A stretch of DNA of 64,000 nucleotides from Methylobacterium sp. (GTDB taxonomy: Bacteria > Pseudomonadota > Alphaproteobacteria > Rhizobiales > Beijerinckiaceae), in the NCBI GenBank assembly GCA_020252645.1, contig JADCCN010000004.1, positions 62,001 to 126,000 of the forward strand. Direction: 5' to 3'. The translations under genes were made by a program, and so were the position numbers. Shown here piece after piece: positions 27,773 through 38,600 of the stretch (its first letter is position 1; every line of letters begins with the position of its first letter). The notes beneath the pieces were generated by a model. That model ran no database searches. It saw only the letters and a list, made by a program, of their open reading frames with translations, and had not been told where the DNA came from.

Positions 27773-30259
27773 ATGCATGGGGCATCTGTGCGGAGCGGAA
27801 TGTCGGGCGTTTTCGCGCGCCGGCTGGCCAGCGCCGGTCCGCTGCTGCCGGCCCTTCCCGGCCAGGCCCTCGCCATCCCGGATCCGGCGACGGGCCTGCG
27901 CCTGTCCGGCCTCTCGAATGGCGGGCTGGACCTCACCAGCGCCGCGATGGCGCTCTCCTTCGCGCTGATGGTCGTGGCGATCTATGCGACCTTCATTTCC
28001 ATCCTGCATATCCGCGCGCGCAAGGCCTGGAGCGACCACGCCGTGGAGGCCACGCGCGCCTTGCATGAGGCGCAAGGGCAGGCGACCCGGCTCGCGACCT
28101 TCCTCGCCGCGGACCGGCAGGTGATGGTCGCGTGGGGCGGTGCTTCCGGCGAGCCTGAGATCGAGGGTGATCCCGGCGTTCTGCTCGATGCCAATGCGAG
28201 CTCGCGCGTGCTGGCCTTCTCCGAATGGCTGGCTCCCGAGGATGCGCAGAACCTCGAACGCGATGCTTTCCGGCTGCGGCAGGAGGGGCATTTCTTCAGC
28301 ACCACCTTGCGCACCCTGCGCGGTGAACGTGTCGAGATCGAGGGACGCCCGGTTGCGGGGCGCGCGGTGATGGTCATGCGCCAGCTGCGGGGCGAGAGCC
28401 TTCAGATCGCGAAGCTGCAGGATGAGCGCCGGGCAATCGACCGGATGTTCTCCCAGATGCGCGGCATGCTGGATGCCATTCCCCAGCCTGCCTGGCTGCG
28501 CGACGCCGCTGGCCGGCTGCTCTGGATGAACGCGGCCTATGCGCGGGCGGTGGATGCCCGCAACGAAGCCGAGGTGCTCGAACGGCAGGTGGAACTGCTC
28601 GACAGCGCGGATCGTGCGGCCATTCGCGAGGAGACGGAGCGCTGCGGCCAGTTCCGCGGCGCGCTGACCGCTGTCCTGGCGGGGGAGCGCCGCCGGCTGG
28701 ATGTCGTGGAAGTGCGCGGCGAGCAGGGCGGCGGCGGCTTCGCCCTGGACATCACCGATCTCGAGGCGGCGCGCGAGGCGCTGGGTCGCCAGATGGATGC
28801 GCATGTCCGCACGCTGGATGAATTGCCCACCGCCGTCGCGATGTTCGATCCGCGCCAGCAACTGACCTATTCCAACAAGGCGTTCCGCGATCTCTTCGCG
28901 CTCGACGCGGCCTATCTCTCGACCCGGCCGACCAATGGCGAGATTCTCGATCGTTTGCGCCTCAACGGGCGCCTGCCCGAGGCCACGGATTACAAGGCCT
29001 GGAAAGCGGAGCTGCTCGCGCAATTCGCGAACGTCGAAAGTGTCACCCATGCCTGGGCCCTGCCGAATGGCCGGGCCTTGCGCGTGGTGATCTCGCCCAA
29101 TCCGCAAGGCGGCGTCACCTATCTCTTCGAGGACGAGACCGAGCGCTTCACGCTCGCCGCCTCCTATGATCGCCTCAAGGATGCCCAATGGGAGACGCTG
29201 ATGGCGCTCTCCGAAGGTGTCGCGGTGTTTGGGTCCGATGGCTGCCTGCAACTGTCGAATCCGGCCTTCGCGCGGCTCTGGCACATGCAGCCCGAGGTTC
29301 TGCAGGGCAATCCGCATATCGAGGAGGTCGCCCGTGCCGGCGAGGCGGGCCTTTCGCGCCTGTGGCAGGAAATCGCGGCGCAGGTCTGCAGTCTCGCCGA
29401 TGCGCGTTCCGAGCAACAGGCCGAGGTGGTGACGGCGGAGGGCCGGACCCTGATCGTGACAACGACCCCGCTGCCCGACCACGCGACCCTCGTGGCCGCA
29501 AGCGACGTGACCGACACGGTCGAGGCCGAAAAGCGCCTGCGCGAGCATAATCAGGCGCTGGAAGATGCCGCGCGCCTGCGCACGCAGTTCATCCGCTCGG
29601 TATCCTTCGAATTGCGCTCGCCGCTGCAGGTGGTGGTGGGCAATGCGCAGGCCCTGGCGGGCGGCGTGTTCGGGCCGCTGAGCGAGCGCCAGCAGGGCTA
29701 TGCGCAGACGCTTGCGCAGGCCGCCGATGCGGTGCTCGCGCTGACCGATGACATCCTCGACCTCGCCAGCGTCGAGGAACGTTCGATCGAACTTGCGCTG
29801 GAGCCGGTGGATATGGCGCAGGCCATTCAGGATGCGATGGAAGGCCTGAAGGACCGGCTCGGCGAGGCCAGGGTGCGCGTGGCGCTCAACATGGCCAATG
29901 GCCTGCCAGCCATCATCGCCGACCCGAAACGCATGACGCATATCCTCTTCAACCTCATCGCCAACGCCGTCTCCTATTCCGCGACGGGCGACACCGTGCG
30001 CCTCGCCGTGCGCCGCGAGGGCGAGAAGACCCTGATCGAGGTCTCGGATTCCGGCCGCGGCCCCGGCCTCGGCGACATGGCCGGCCAGCCGGGAATCGAG
30101 CGGCAGAATGCGCTGCGCTATTCCATGGCGCGCGCGCTGGTCCAGCTCCATCGCGGCAGCATCGCCTTCGGGGATGATCCGCGCGGCGGGCAGGTCACGA
30201 TTGTCGCGCTGCCCGATCTGGGCCCGGTCGAGACGCAAAGCGGACGGCGTTCGGCATGA
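27773..30259 (+). CDS. divL: DivL-like PAS-rich histidine-kinase homologue with Phe at the phosphoacceptor position
   Basis: An 828-aa protein. One membrane helix (about 62-85) is followed by several PAS-like segments (for example AIPQPAWLRDAAGRLLWMN and LPTAVAMFDPRQQLTYSNKAF), then a dimerisation helix FIRSVSFELRSPLQ and a degenerate ATPase domain. At residue 612 the His of the H-box is Phe (TTC, 29606-29608). Caulobacter DivL has Tyr there. The ATPase part keeps the N-box NLIANAVSYS but has DSGRGPGLG and lacks a clear G2 box. Both features suggest a pseudokinase that relays signals by contact, as DivL does to CckA. The next gene, tsaE, starts in its stop (ATGA). Confidence 0.82.
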   Translation: MHGASVRSGMSGVFARRLASAGPLLPALPGQALAIPDPATGLRLSGLSNGGLDLTSAAMALSFALMVVAIYATFISILHIRARKAWSDHAVEATRALHEAQGQATRLATFLAADRQVMVAWGGASGEPEIEGDPGVLLDANASSRVLAFSEWLAPEDAQNLERDAFRLRQEGHFFSTTLRTLRGERVEIEGRPVAGRAVMVMRQLRGESLQIAKLQDERRAIDRMFSQMRGMLDAIPQPAWLRDAAGRLLWMNAAYARAVDARNEAEVLERQVELLDSADRAAIREETERCGQFRGALTAVLAGERRRLDVVEVRGEQGGGGFALDITDLEAAREALGRQMDAHVRTLDELPTAVAMFDPRQQLTYSNKAFRDLFALDAAYLSTRPTNGEILDRLRLNGRLPEATDYKAWKAELLAQFANVESVTHAWALPNGRALRVVISPNPQGGVTYLFEDETERFTLAASYDRLKDAQWETLMALSEGVAVFGSDGCLQLSNPAFARLWHMQPEVLQGNPHIEEVARAGEAGLSRLWQEIAAQVCSLADARSEQQAEVVTAEGRTLIVTTTPLPDHATLVAASDVTDTVEAEKRLREHNQALEDAARLRTQFIRSVSFELRSPLQVVVGNAQALAGGVFGPLSERQQGYAQTLAQAADAVLALTDDILDLASVEERSIELALEPVDMAQAIQDAMEGLKDRLGEARVRVALNMANGLPAIIADPKRMTHILFNLIANAVSYSATGDTVRLAVRREGEKTLIEVSDSGRGPGLGDMAGQPGIERQNALRYSMARALVQLHRGSIAFGDDPRGGQVTIVALPDLGPVETQSGRRSA

Positions 30260-31872
30260 AGGGGCCGGCGCAATGGGTGATCGACCTGCCGGACGAGGCG
30301 GCGACCATCCAGGCGGCGACGCGGCTCGCGGGCGAGTTGCGTGCCGGCGATCTCCTGACACTCGGTGGTGATCTCGGCGCGGGAAAGACGACTTTCGCCC
30401 GCGCCTTGATCCGGACCGTTCTGGCCGATCCCGCAGCCGAGGTTCCGAGCCCCACCTACACCCTGCTCCAGACCTATGAGGGCCCGCGTTTCAACATCGT
30501 CCATGCCGATCTCTATCGAATCGCGGACCCTGCCGAACTGGCCGAACTGGGCTGGGAGGAAGCCGCCGAGAATGCGCTGGTGCTGGTGGAATGGGCCGAG
30601 CGCGCGGGTGAAATCCTGGCCGAGGATCGTCTTGAGGTGCATCTCGCCACGACCGGGCGCACCGGGGCCGGCCGCCGGCTTACCCTCACGGGCCATGGCG
30701 GTTTTGCGGGGCGCCTCGCACGCGCGCGGCAGATCCAGGCCGTACTCGACCGCTCCGGCTTCGGCGAGGCGCGCCGCGACTACATGCTGGGAGATGCCTC
30801 TGTCCGCGCCTATGAGCGGCTGACCGACGAGGCCACCGGCCGCAAGGGCATTCTGATGATCGCGCCGCGCCGCCCGGATGGCCCGCCGATCCGCCTCGGC
30901 AAGCCCTATTCGACACTCGTGCATCTGGCCGAAAGCGTCCATGCCTTCGTGGCGGTGGGCGAGGCGCTTCGGCGCGAGGGTTTCTCCGCGCCCGAAATCT
31001 ACGGCGCTGATCTGGATGCCGGCTTGCTCGTCATCGAGGATCTGGGCCTCGAAGGGGTCGTCGACGGAAACGGCCCGATCCCCGTGCGCTACCGCGCTTC
31101 GGTGGAGATGCTGGCAGCGCTCCATGGGCGCAAATTGCCCGCAATCCTGCCTGTGGAGCCGGGACAGCAGCACAAGCTTCATCGTTATGATCTCGAGGCG
31201 CTGACCATCGAGGCGGAACTGCTGCTCGACTGGTATTTCCCCTATGCCGCGAAGCGCTCTCCCAATGCCAGCATTCGCCTCTCCTTCGTCGATCACTGGG
31301 TTTCGGCGCTGGAACCGGTGGTGTCGGGCCCGAAGACCTGGACCTTGCGCGATTTCCATTCCCCCAACCTCATCTGGCTCGCGGAACGCGAGGGGCACCG
31401 GAAGGTGGGGCTGCTCGATTATCAGGATTGCGTGCTGGGTCATCCGGCCTACGATGTCGTCTCGCTCACGCAGGATGCGCGCGTCACGGTGCCGGAGGCA
31501 CTCGAATTGCAGTTGATCACGGCCTATGTCCGCGCCCGGCGCATGGCCGAACCGGCTTTCGATATCGCAAGCTTCACGGCCGCCTATGCCCTGCTCGGCG
31601 CCCAGCGCGCGACCAAGATCCTCGGCATCTTCATCCGCCTTGACCGGCGCGATGGTAAACCGGCCTACATGAAGCATCTGCCGCGCGTGGAGACCTATCT
31701 CAGGCGTTGCCTTGCGCATCCGGCCTTGGCAAAGCTGAGGGGATGGTACGAAGCAAATCTTCCCGGATTCGCAGCCCCTTCCGAGGCAATCCATGAACGC
31801 AACCACGCGCATCACCCACGCGATGCTGCTGGCGGCGGGCCTCGGCACGCGGATGCGCCCGCTGACGGATGA
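30256..31872 (+). CDS. TsaE fused to AmgK-type sugar kinase
   Basis: A 538-aa fusion. Residues about 1-150 are TsaE, the ATPase needed for tRNA t6A37 formation (GGDLGAGKTTFARAL, VPSPTYTLLQTY, HADLYRI). From about 180 on it is an aminoglycoside-phosphotransferase fold with LRDFHSPNLIWL (Asp366) and LLDYQDCVLGHPAYDVVSL, as in AmgK, the anomeric MurNAc/GlcNAc kinase of peptidoglycan recycling. The fusion is seen in many alphaproteobacteria. The following murU supplies the next step. Its last 80 bp overlap murU in another frame, so the C-terminal 27 residues are probably not conserved. Confidence 0.9.
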   Translation: MKGPAQWVIDLPDEAATIQAATRLAGELRAGDLLTLGGDLGAGKTTFARALIRTVLADPAAEVPSPTYTLLQTYEGPRFNIVHADLYRIADPAELAELGWEEAAENALVLVEWAERAGEILAEDRLEVHLATTGRTGAGRRLTLTGHGGFAGRLARARQIQAVLDRSGFGEARRDYMLGDASVRAYERLTDEATGRKGILMIAPRRPDGPPIRLGKPYSTLVHLAESVHAFVAVGEALRREGFSAPEIYGADLDAGLLVIEDLGLEGVVDGNGPIPVRYRASVEMLAALHGRKLPAILPVEPGQQHKLHRYDLEALTIEAELLLDWYFPYAAKRSPNASIRLSFVDHWVSALEPVVSGPKTWTLRDFHSPNLIWLAEREGHRKVGLLDYQDCVLGHPAYDVVSLTQDARVTVPEALELQLITAYVRARRMAEPAFDIASFTAAYALLGAQRATKILGIFIRLDRRDGKPAYMKHLPRVETYLRRCLAHPALAKLRGWYEANLPGFAAPSEAIHERNHAHHPRDAAGGGPRHADAPADG

Positions 31873-32518
31873 CCGCCCGAAACCGCTGATCCGCGCGGGC
31901 GGAAAGACCCTGCTCGACCATAATCTCGACCAGCTCGTCGAGGCAGGAATCGAAACCGTCATCGTCAATGTCCATTATCTCGCCGAGCAGATCGAGGCGC
32001 ATTGCGCTGCCCGTGCCGCGCCGAAGATCCTGATCTCGGACGAGCGAGCGGCCCTGCTCGATTCAGGGGGTGGCGTGAGGAAGGCCTTGCCGATGCTCGG
32101 CAAGGCCCCGTTCTTCTGCCTCAATGCCGATACGATCTGGCTCGATGGACCCCGCTCGAACCTCTTGCGGATGATGGAGCATTTCGATCCGGAACGGATG
32201 GATATCCTGTTGATGGTCGCGCCCACGGTGACAACGATCGGCTGGGGCAATCGCGGCGATTTCCGCCTGCTGCAGGACGGAAGGCTCGAACGCGCCGGCC
32301 GCCATGAGGTGGTGCCCTTCGCCTATTGCGGCGTGGCGATCCTGAAGCCCGAACTCCTCGCGGATCGCCCGGAGGTTTTTTCGCTCAACCGCCTTTTCGA
32401 TGAAGCGCAGGAGGCGGGGCGGCTTTACGGACTGAGGCTCGACGGGGTCTTCATGCATGTGGGGACGCCGGATGCGCTGGTCCAGGCGGAAGCCGCCTTG
32501 CGCCTTGGCGTATTCTGA
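31793..32518 (+). CDS. murU: N-acetylmuramate-1-phosphate uridylyltransferase (MurU-like)
   Basis: A 241-aa nucleotidyltransferase with the signature LLAAGLGTRMRPLTDDRPKP at residues 12-31. The start codon lies 80 bp inside the preceding kinase gene. The conserved motif begins so early that even the next ATG (31823) would leave a 50-bp overlap, so the overlap is real. GAGG precedes ATG 31793. With AmgK it makes UDP-MurNAc from recycled MurNAc, a route that bypasses MurA and in other Gram-negatives gives intrinsic fosfomycin tolerance. General sugar-phosphate nucleotidyltransferase is the weaker alternative. Confidence 0.87.
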   Translation: MNATTRITHAMLLAAGLGTRMRPLTDDRPKPLIRAGGKTLLDHNLDQLVEAGIETVIVNVHYLAEQIEAHCAARAAPKILISDERAALLDSGGGVRKALPMLGKAPFFCLNADTIWLDGPRSNLLRMMEHFDPERMDILLMVAPTVTTIGWGNRGDFRLLQDGRLERAGRHEVVPFAYCGVAILKPELLADRPEVFSLNRLFDEAQEAGRLYGLRLDGVFMHVGTPDALVQAEAALRLGVF

Positions 32519-32530
32519 GAGGACCGGGGC

Positions 32531-35500
32531 ATGGCTCGTGCGCGGCCCAATGTCTTCACCTTGCCGCCGGGGCTCGATTTTGCCCGCGCCACGGTGGAGG
32601 CCCTGCTTGCCGGCCATCTCTTCCCGCCGGGCTCACGGAGCGACCCGTTCCACCTTGCGGATCTCGTGCTCTACGTGCCGACCCGGCGCGCGGGCCTTGC
32701 CTTCCAGCAGGCCTTCCTCGCGGTGGCGGGGCGGCAATCGGTGGTGCTGCCGGAAATCCGCCCTCTGGCCGAGCCTGGCGATGCCCTCGAACAATTGCTC
32801 GCGGAGGCGGGCGATGACGGTTTCATCGCGGGCGAGAAGCGCCGCATCGCCCCGCTGGAGCGGGCCTTCCGCCTGCGGCCGGCCGTGGCCGAATGGCAGG
32901 CGCGGATTGTCGAGCGCCGCCGGGCGGATGACGAGAATCCGCCGCCTCCCGCGCTGGCCGAGACGCTCCACCTCGCCGAGGCGCTGGGGCGGCTGATCGA
33001 CGAAATGGCGATCGAGGGGCAGGATCTCGCGCGCCTCGCCACCATCACGCCGGATGAGTTCGACCCTTCCCGGTTCGACGATTACTGGTCGCTCACCCGC
33101 GACTTCCTCCGCGTGGCGGCGCGTGATTGGCCGGAGATCTGCGCCCGGCTTTCGGTGGAAGACGAGATGTCTGCACGCCTGCGGCGCATCCGGCAGGAGG
33201 CGCGGCGTCTCGCGCGGGAAGAGCGGGGCAGGCCCGTCCTGGTTGCCGGCTCCACCGGCTCGGTGCGCGCCACGGCCGAGCTGATGCGGGTCGTGAGCCG
33301 GCTCGATCAGGGGGCGGTGATCCTGCCGGGGCTCGACCAGCGGCTCGATGCGCAATCCTGGGCGCTGGTGGGCTCGGATGAGGCGCGATTGCCGACGCGT
33401 TTCGCGCATCCGCAGGCGGTTCTGAAGCGCACGCTCGCGCTGCTGGGCGTCAACCGCGAGGATGTGAAGCTGATCGGGCAGGAGCCCCCGGCGCTGGCGG
33501 CGCGGAACGCGCTGGTTTCCGAGGCCATGCGCCCGGCTGAAACCTCCGCGCGCTGGCTCGAGACCCGCTCCCATCTGCCCATCGCCAAGGCGCTTGATGG
33601 AATGATGCTAGCCGAGGCGCATGACGAGCGCGAGGAAGCCCGGCTGATCGCCATCCTGATGCGCCAGACGCTGGAAAAGCCGGATGCGCAGGCAGCACTC
33701 GTCACCGCCGACCGCGCACTTGCCCGGCGCGTGGCACTGGAACTCGAAACCTTCGGCATCACGCCGGACATCTCGGATGGCGCGACGCTGGCCGGCAGCG
33801 AGGCGGGGCTCTTCGTGAGGCTGTTCCTTGCCGCGGCGGGGAGCGGAGGCTCGGCGGAGCTTCTGGCCTTGCTGCGGCACCCCGCCAGCCGCTTCGGGTT
33901 CGAATTCGAGGAACTGCGCAGCCTGGTCCACCGGCTGGAAATCGTTGTCGCCCGCCAACATCGGTTCGATCCGGCTTTGCCCTGGGCCGAACGCGTGCGC
34001 AGGGTGATGGAAGGCCAGCCGCCCCTCTGGCCCTGGGGCAAGCCCGCATCGCGCGAGGAGCTTGAACCGCTCGCCACCCTTGCCGCGACGCTCGACCGGG
34101 CCTTCGCGCCCTTCCGCCCGCAAGCCGGCACCCGTCCCCTGGCCGATCTCGTGCGGGATCTCTGCGCGACCATCGATGCCGGCTCCGACGCGCTCACCGA
34201 GGCCTTTTCCGGCGCAGAAAGGCTGGAAGATGCCCTCTCGACGCTGATCCGCCTCGGCGGCGACCTGCGCATGATGACAAGTGAACTCCCCGCCCTCATC
34301 GAGCAGCGCCTTGCCGCGACGCCGCTGCCGCCCACCCCGGCCATCGGGGCCCGAGCGCGCATCCTCGGCTTTCTCGAAGCGCGCCTCATGCAGTCGGATC
34401 GCATCATTCTTGGCGGGCTCAATGAGGGCTCCGTGCCGCCGGCGGTGGCGGGCGATCCGTTCCTGAACCGCTCGATGCGCCTCGGGCTCGGCATCCAGCC
34501 CGGCGAACGCCGCATCGGCCAGGCCGCGCATGACGTCGCGATGCTCGCCGGCACGCCGGATCTCGTGCTGACCCGCGCGAAAAGGGTAGGCACGGCACCG
34601 AGCCTGCCATCGCGCTTCCTGCTGCGCCTCGCGGCCTTTGCCGGGCCGGATCTGTGGAAGGGCGCGGTGGTGGCGCGTGGCGAAGCCTGCCTCAAGGCCT
34701 TGCGTGCGCTGGATGATCCCGGCCTGCCTTTGCCGACAGAGCCGCCACGACCGGTGCCGGAAGGACGGCGCATTCCCGAGCGCCTCGGCATCACCGAGGT
34801 TGAAACCCTCTTTGCCGATCCCTATGCGCTTTATGCCCGTCGCATCCTCCATCTCGAACCGCTGGAAGCCATTGATCCGCCGCCGGATGCGCGGGATCGC
34901 GGCACGATCCTGCATCGCGTGCTCGAGCGCTTCACGAGGGAGCTTCCCGCCCCCGATGCCGAACAGGCCGCACAGCGCCTGCGCGCGATGGCTGCCGACG
35001 AGTTGCGCATGCTCGCCGCCGAACCTGAATTGCAGCTTTTCTGGGAGCGCGCCTTCGAAGCCATGCTGCCGGGCTTCCTCGCCTATGAGGCCGAATCGCG
35101 AGCCCGCGCGAGGCACATCATCCCCGAAGCGCGCGCCGAGAAAACCCTGCACCTGCCCTCCGGCGCGCGGCTGAAACTGACCGGCAAGGCCGATCGCATC
35201 GAGATCGATGCGCAGGGCTTCGCCCGTATCGTGGATTACAAGACGGGCAAGCCGCCGAACTGGCCGGCCATCGAGACCCACTCATCCCCGCAACTCACGT
35301 TGACGGCCCGCCTGCTGCAGGACGGGGCCTTCGCGGGGCTGCCCGATATCGCCGGTGTCGCCGGCATCGCCTACCTGCCGATCGGGGGGCGCGAGCCCGT
35401 GCTGCCGGTGCATGCCGACAAGGCACCCGCCGATTTCACGGCCTTGGTGGATGGCATCCTGCCTCGCCTTGTGGCGGAACTTGATTCGCTGGCAACGGGC

Positions 35501-35629
35501 CGCAAGGGCTATGACGCGAGCCTGCGACCCAGGCACAATCGCGGGGAGGAGGGGCATTACGATCATCTCGCCCGGGCGGGCGAATGGTCGATCAGCGGCG
35601 CGCAGGACGAGGGCGGAGACGAGAGGTGA
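32531..35629 (+). CDS. addB: Double-strand break repair protein AddB
   Basis: A 1032-aa alphaproteobacterial AddB. It has an inactive helicase-like body with no usable Walker A and a C-terminal PD-(D/E)XK nuclease domain recognisable in ADRIEIDAQGFARIVDYKTGKPP-like residues (Asp and Lys of DYKTG near 900). GAGAGGAC lies before ATG 32531. The stop overlaps the addA GTG start. Together with AddA it processes DNA ends for RecA and recognises Chi-like sites. The iron-sulfur cysteines of the Bacillus protein are not seen, as is common for this group. Confidence 0.93.
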   Translation: MARARPNVFTLPPGLDFARATVEALLAGHLFPPGSRSDPFHLADLVLYVPTRRAGLAFQQAFLAVAGRQSVVLPEIRPLAEPGDALEQLLAEAGDDGFIAGEKRRIAPLERAFRLRPAVAEWQARIVERRRADDENPPPPALAETLHLAEALGRLIDEMAIEGQDLARLATITPDEFDPSRFDDYWSLTRDFLRVAARDWPEICARLSVEDEMSARLRRIRQEARRLAREERGRPVLVAGSTGSVRATAELMRVVSRLDQGAVILPGLDQRLDAQSWALVGSDEARLPTRFAHPQAVLKRTLALLGVNREDVKLIGQEPPALAARNALVSEAMRPAETSARWLETRSHLPIAKALDGMMLAEAHDEREEARLIAILMRQTLEKPDAQAALVTADRALARRVALELETFGITPDISDGATLAGSEAGLFVRLFLAAAGSGGSAELLALLRHPASRFGFEFEELRSLVHRLEIVVARQHRFDPALPWAERVRRVMEGQPPLWPWGKPASREELEPLATLAATLDRAFAPFRPQAGTRPLADLVRDLCATIDAGSDALTEAFSGAERLEDALSTLIRLGGDLRMMTSELPALIEQRLAATPLPPTPAIGARARILGFLEARLMQSDRIILGGLNEGSVPPAVAGDPFLNRSMRLGLGIQPGERRIGQAAHDVAMLAGTPDLVLTRAKRVGTAPSLPSRFLLRLAAFAGPDLWKGAVVARGEACLKALRALDDPGLPLPTEPPRPVPEGRRIPERLGITEVETLFADPYALYARRILHLEPLEAIDPPPDARDRGTILHRVLERFTRELPAPDAEQAAQRLRAMAADELRMLAAEPELQLFWERAFEAMLPGFLAYEAESRARARHIIPEARAEKTLHLPSGARLKLTGKADRIEIDAQGFARIVDYKTGKPPNWPAIETHSSPQLTLTARLLQDGAFAGLPDIAGVAGIAYLPIGGREPVLPVHADKAPADFTALVDGILPRLVAELDSLATGRKGYDASLRPRHNRGEEGHYDHLARAGEWSISGAQDEGGDER

Positions 35630-38600
35630 TCGAACGGGCCGTCATCTCCGAAGAACTGAAGCGTCGCCGCTGGCTCGCCATCCAGCCGAAGGAAAGCGCG
35701 TGGGTGGCGGCCAATGCCGGCGCGGGGAAGACCTCGCTGCTGCGAGACCGCGTGCTGCGCCTGCTGCTCGAGGGTGTGCCGCCCGACCGCATCCTCTGCC
35801 TCACCTTCACCAAGGCGGCGGCGGCGGAGATGCAGGGCCGCATCTTCGATACGCTCTCCTTTTGGGTCTCGGCCAGCGAGCCCGCCTTGCGCGAGAGCAT
35901 CGGCGAATTGCTGGGTGCCGATGCGAGTCCTGCCCAGCACCGCGCCTGCGAGGCGCGCGCCCGCCAGCTTTTCGCGGAGGCGGTGGAGACGCCAGGCGGC
36001 CTGAAGATCCAGACCATCCATGCCTTTGCGGAAAGGCTGCTGCACCTCCTGCCTGTGGAATCCGGGGTGCCGGTCCATTTCACGGTGCTGGATGATGCCG
36101 AACATGCCAGCCTTTGCGAGGAGGCGCGCCGGCAGGTGGTGCTGGAAGCGACCCGCAAGCCACGCTCGCGTCTCGCGCAGAGTTTCGTGACGCTCACGGA
36201 CGTTCTGACCACGCAAACCTTCGGCCCGGCGGCGGAAGCGGGCATGCGCGCCTGGCGGAAGCTTTCCAGGGCTGGCGAACTGGCCCCGCCCGAGAGCCTT
36301 GATGTGGAACTCGAGCGCGTGCTCGGTTGTTCGGTCGATCTCGACGAACGCATGTTGGAGGAGCGCCTTCTTGATTCGCTGCCGCCCTCCGGGGAGGCGC
36401 AGGCCTTCGCATCCCTGATGCGTACCAGCAGCCGTGCCGTGAAAACGACAGCTGCGGCGGCGGCACGTCTTGAGGCTTATGGGCGCGCAAAGGGCGCGGC
36501 GGCTGTGCAGGCCGCTTTGGATTTCGGCCTGACGGACAAAGGAAAGCTGCGGGCCGAACTGGTTCCGAAATCGACCGTGAGCCAATTCCCCGGCCTTGAT
36601 TGCTTTGTTGCCCGCTGGGCGGAAGTGGTTGGAACCTTCATGGCCAACCGCCGCTCCCTGCGCACGGCCCGGCAATCCCGCGCGCTGGGCGATTTCAGCC
36701 GCGCCATGCTGGCCGCCTATGAGGCACTGAAAGCCGAACGCAGGGCGCTGGATTTCGACGATCTCATCGACCGCCTGCGCCGGCTGCTCCTGTCGGGCCA
36801 CGCCTCCTGGGTGATGCTGAAGCTCGATGCCGCGATCGAGCATATCCTGGTCGATGAGGCGCAGGACACATCCTCGGCCATGTGGGACATCGTGGGGCAA
36901 CTTGCGGATGATTTCTTCTCCGGCGAGGGACAGGTGAACCGCCCGCGCAGCCTTTTCGTCGTGGGCGACCAGAAACAATCGATCTTCTCCTTCCAGGGGG
37001 CCGAGCCGCGTATCTTCGAGGAACGGCGCGTGGAATTCGCCCGGAGGATCATCGCGCGCCCCAATCTCGTGGCCGATCCCGTGCAGCTCAACGTGTCGTT
37101 CCGCTCGGCGGAAGAGGTGCTGGAGGCGGTGGATGCGGTGTTTGCCGATCCGCAGCGCCGGCTGGGCCTCACCAGCACGGGGGTCGCCGAAACCCACCAT
37201 GCCGCCTTTCCGCTCCGCCCGGGGCTGGTGGAATGCTGGGCGCTGGAGGCCAAGTCCGACAGCGAACCGTCCCATCCCGAACAGCGCCTGGCCGAGCGCA
37301 TCGCCCGCAGAATCGCGGGCTGGCTGCGCGATGGCGAGACAAGCCATGTGACAGGCAAGCCCATCCGGCCGGGGGATATCCTCATCCTCGTGCGCACGCG
37401 CGGCTCGTTCTTCAGCCATCTCATGCGGGCGCTCTCGGCCGCGGGCGTGCCGGTGGCCGGTGCGGACCGCATCAAAATCCAGAGCGAGATCGGCGTGCGC
37501 GACCTGCTGGCCATCGCGCAGGCCGCCCTGCTGCCGCTGGATGACCTGACCCTCGCGACCGTGCTGAAGACGCCGCTTTTCGGCCTCGACGAGCCGGCGC
37601 TCGAGCGGCTCTGCCGGGCGCGGGAGGGAAGCCTGCGGGCGGAGATCACGCGGCGTGCCGGCGAAGACGTGGCTCTCGCCCGGATCGACTCGGCCCTTTC
37701 CCGCTGCGAGGCCCGGGCGCTCGACATGAGCCCGCATGATTTCTTCGCCCGGCTGCTGCTGGAGGAATGCCCGGCCGGGGCAGGCCTTTCCGGCCGCATG
37801 GCCCTGATGAAGCGGCTGGGGGCGGATGTGGCCGATGCGCTCGACGCCTTCCTCACCGATGCGCTCGCCTTCGAAGAGCGCCACCCGGCATCGCTGGCCC
37901 TGTTCCTTGCCGCGCAGGAAGCGCGCTCCCACGAGATCAAGCGCGACCCCGAGGCGGGAGGCGATCAGGTCCGCATCATGACCGTGCATGGCGCGAAGGG
38001 GCTCGAGGCGCCGATCGTGTTCCTCACCGAGGCCGGCATCACGCCAGCCGACGGGAAGGACACGAATATCCGCGAGGAACAGGGCTCATCCGGCCGCTTC
38101 TTCCTCTGGACGGCGCGCAAGGAGGATGAGGCCGAGCCCCTGGCCCTGGAGCGGCAGGCCAGAAGGGCCCGGCAATACGAGGAATATCGCCGGCTTCTTT
38201 ATGTGGGCCTCACCCGGGCGCGCGAGCGGCTCTATGTCACGGGCCATCTTGCGACGAACGCCAATGCGCGCGCCGTGGAGGTTCCCCCGAAAGACAGGCC
38301 CGTGGAGGAATGGCCATGGCATGCGCTCGTGGCGGCGGGCCTCTCGGAACGCCAGGGCCTCGTCCAGCGCATCACGGCGGAGGATGGCACCACGACCGCC
38401 CTGCGCTGGCCGCCGAGGGCACGCGACCAGCACCCGGAACACCCGGCCGAAAAGCCGCCTCAACAGGCATGGCCTGCCCCGGATTGGGTGCTCGAGAGGC
38501 TGGCAAGCGAAACAAGGCCGGCCCTGGCCGTGCCGAGCCACGTGATCGCTGCCGCGCGCGAGCCTGACCGGGACAGGCCGGACCAGCGGGCCGATGCCCG

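Noticed and set aside
27698-30361. 887-codon open frame antisense to divL
   Set aside because: Composition is typical of the complementary strand of high-GC coding DNA, with no recognisable motif. The + strand gene has PAS and kinase-like domains and coupled neighbours.
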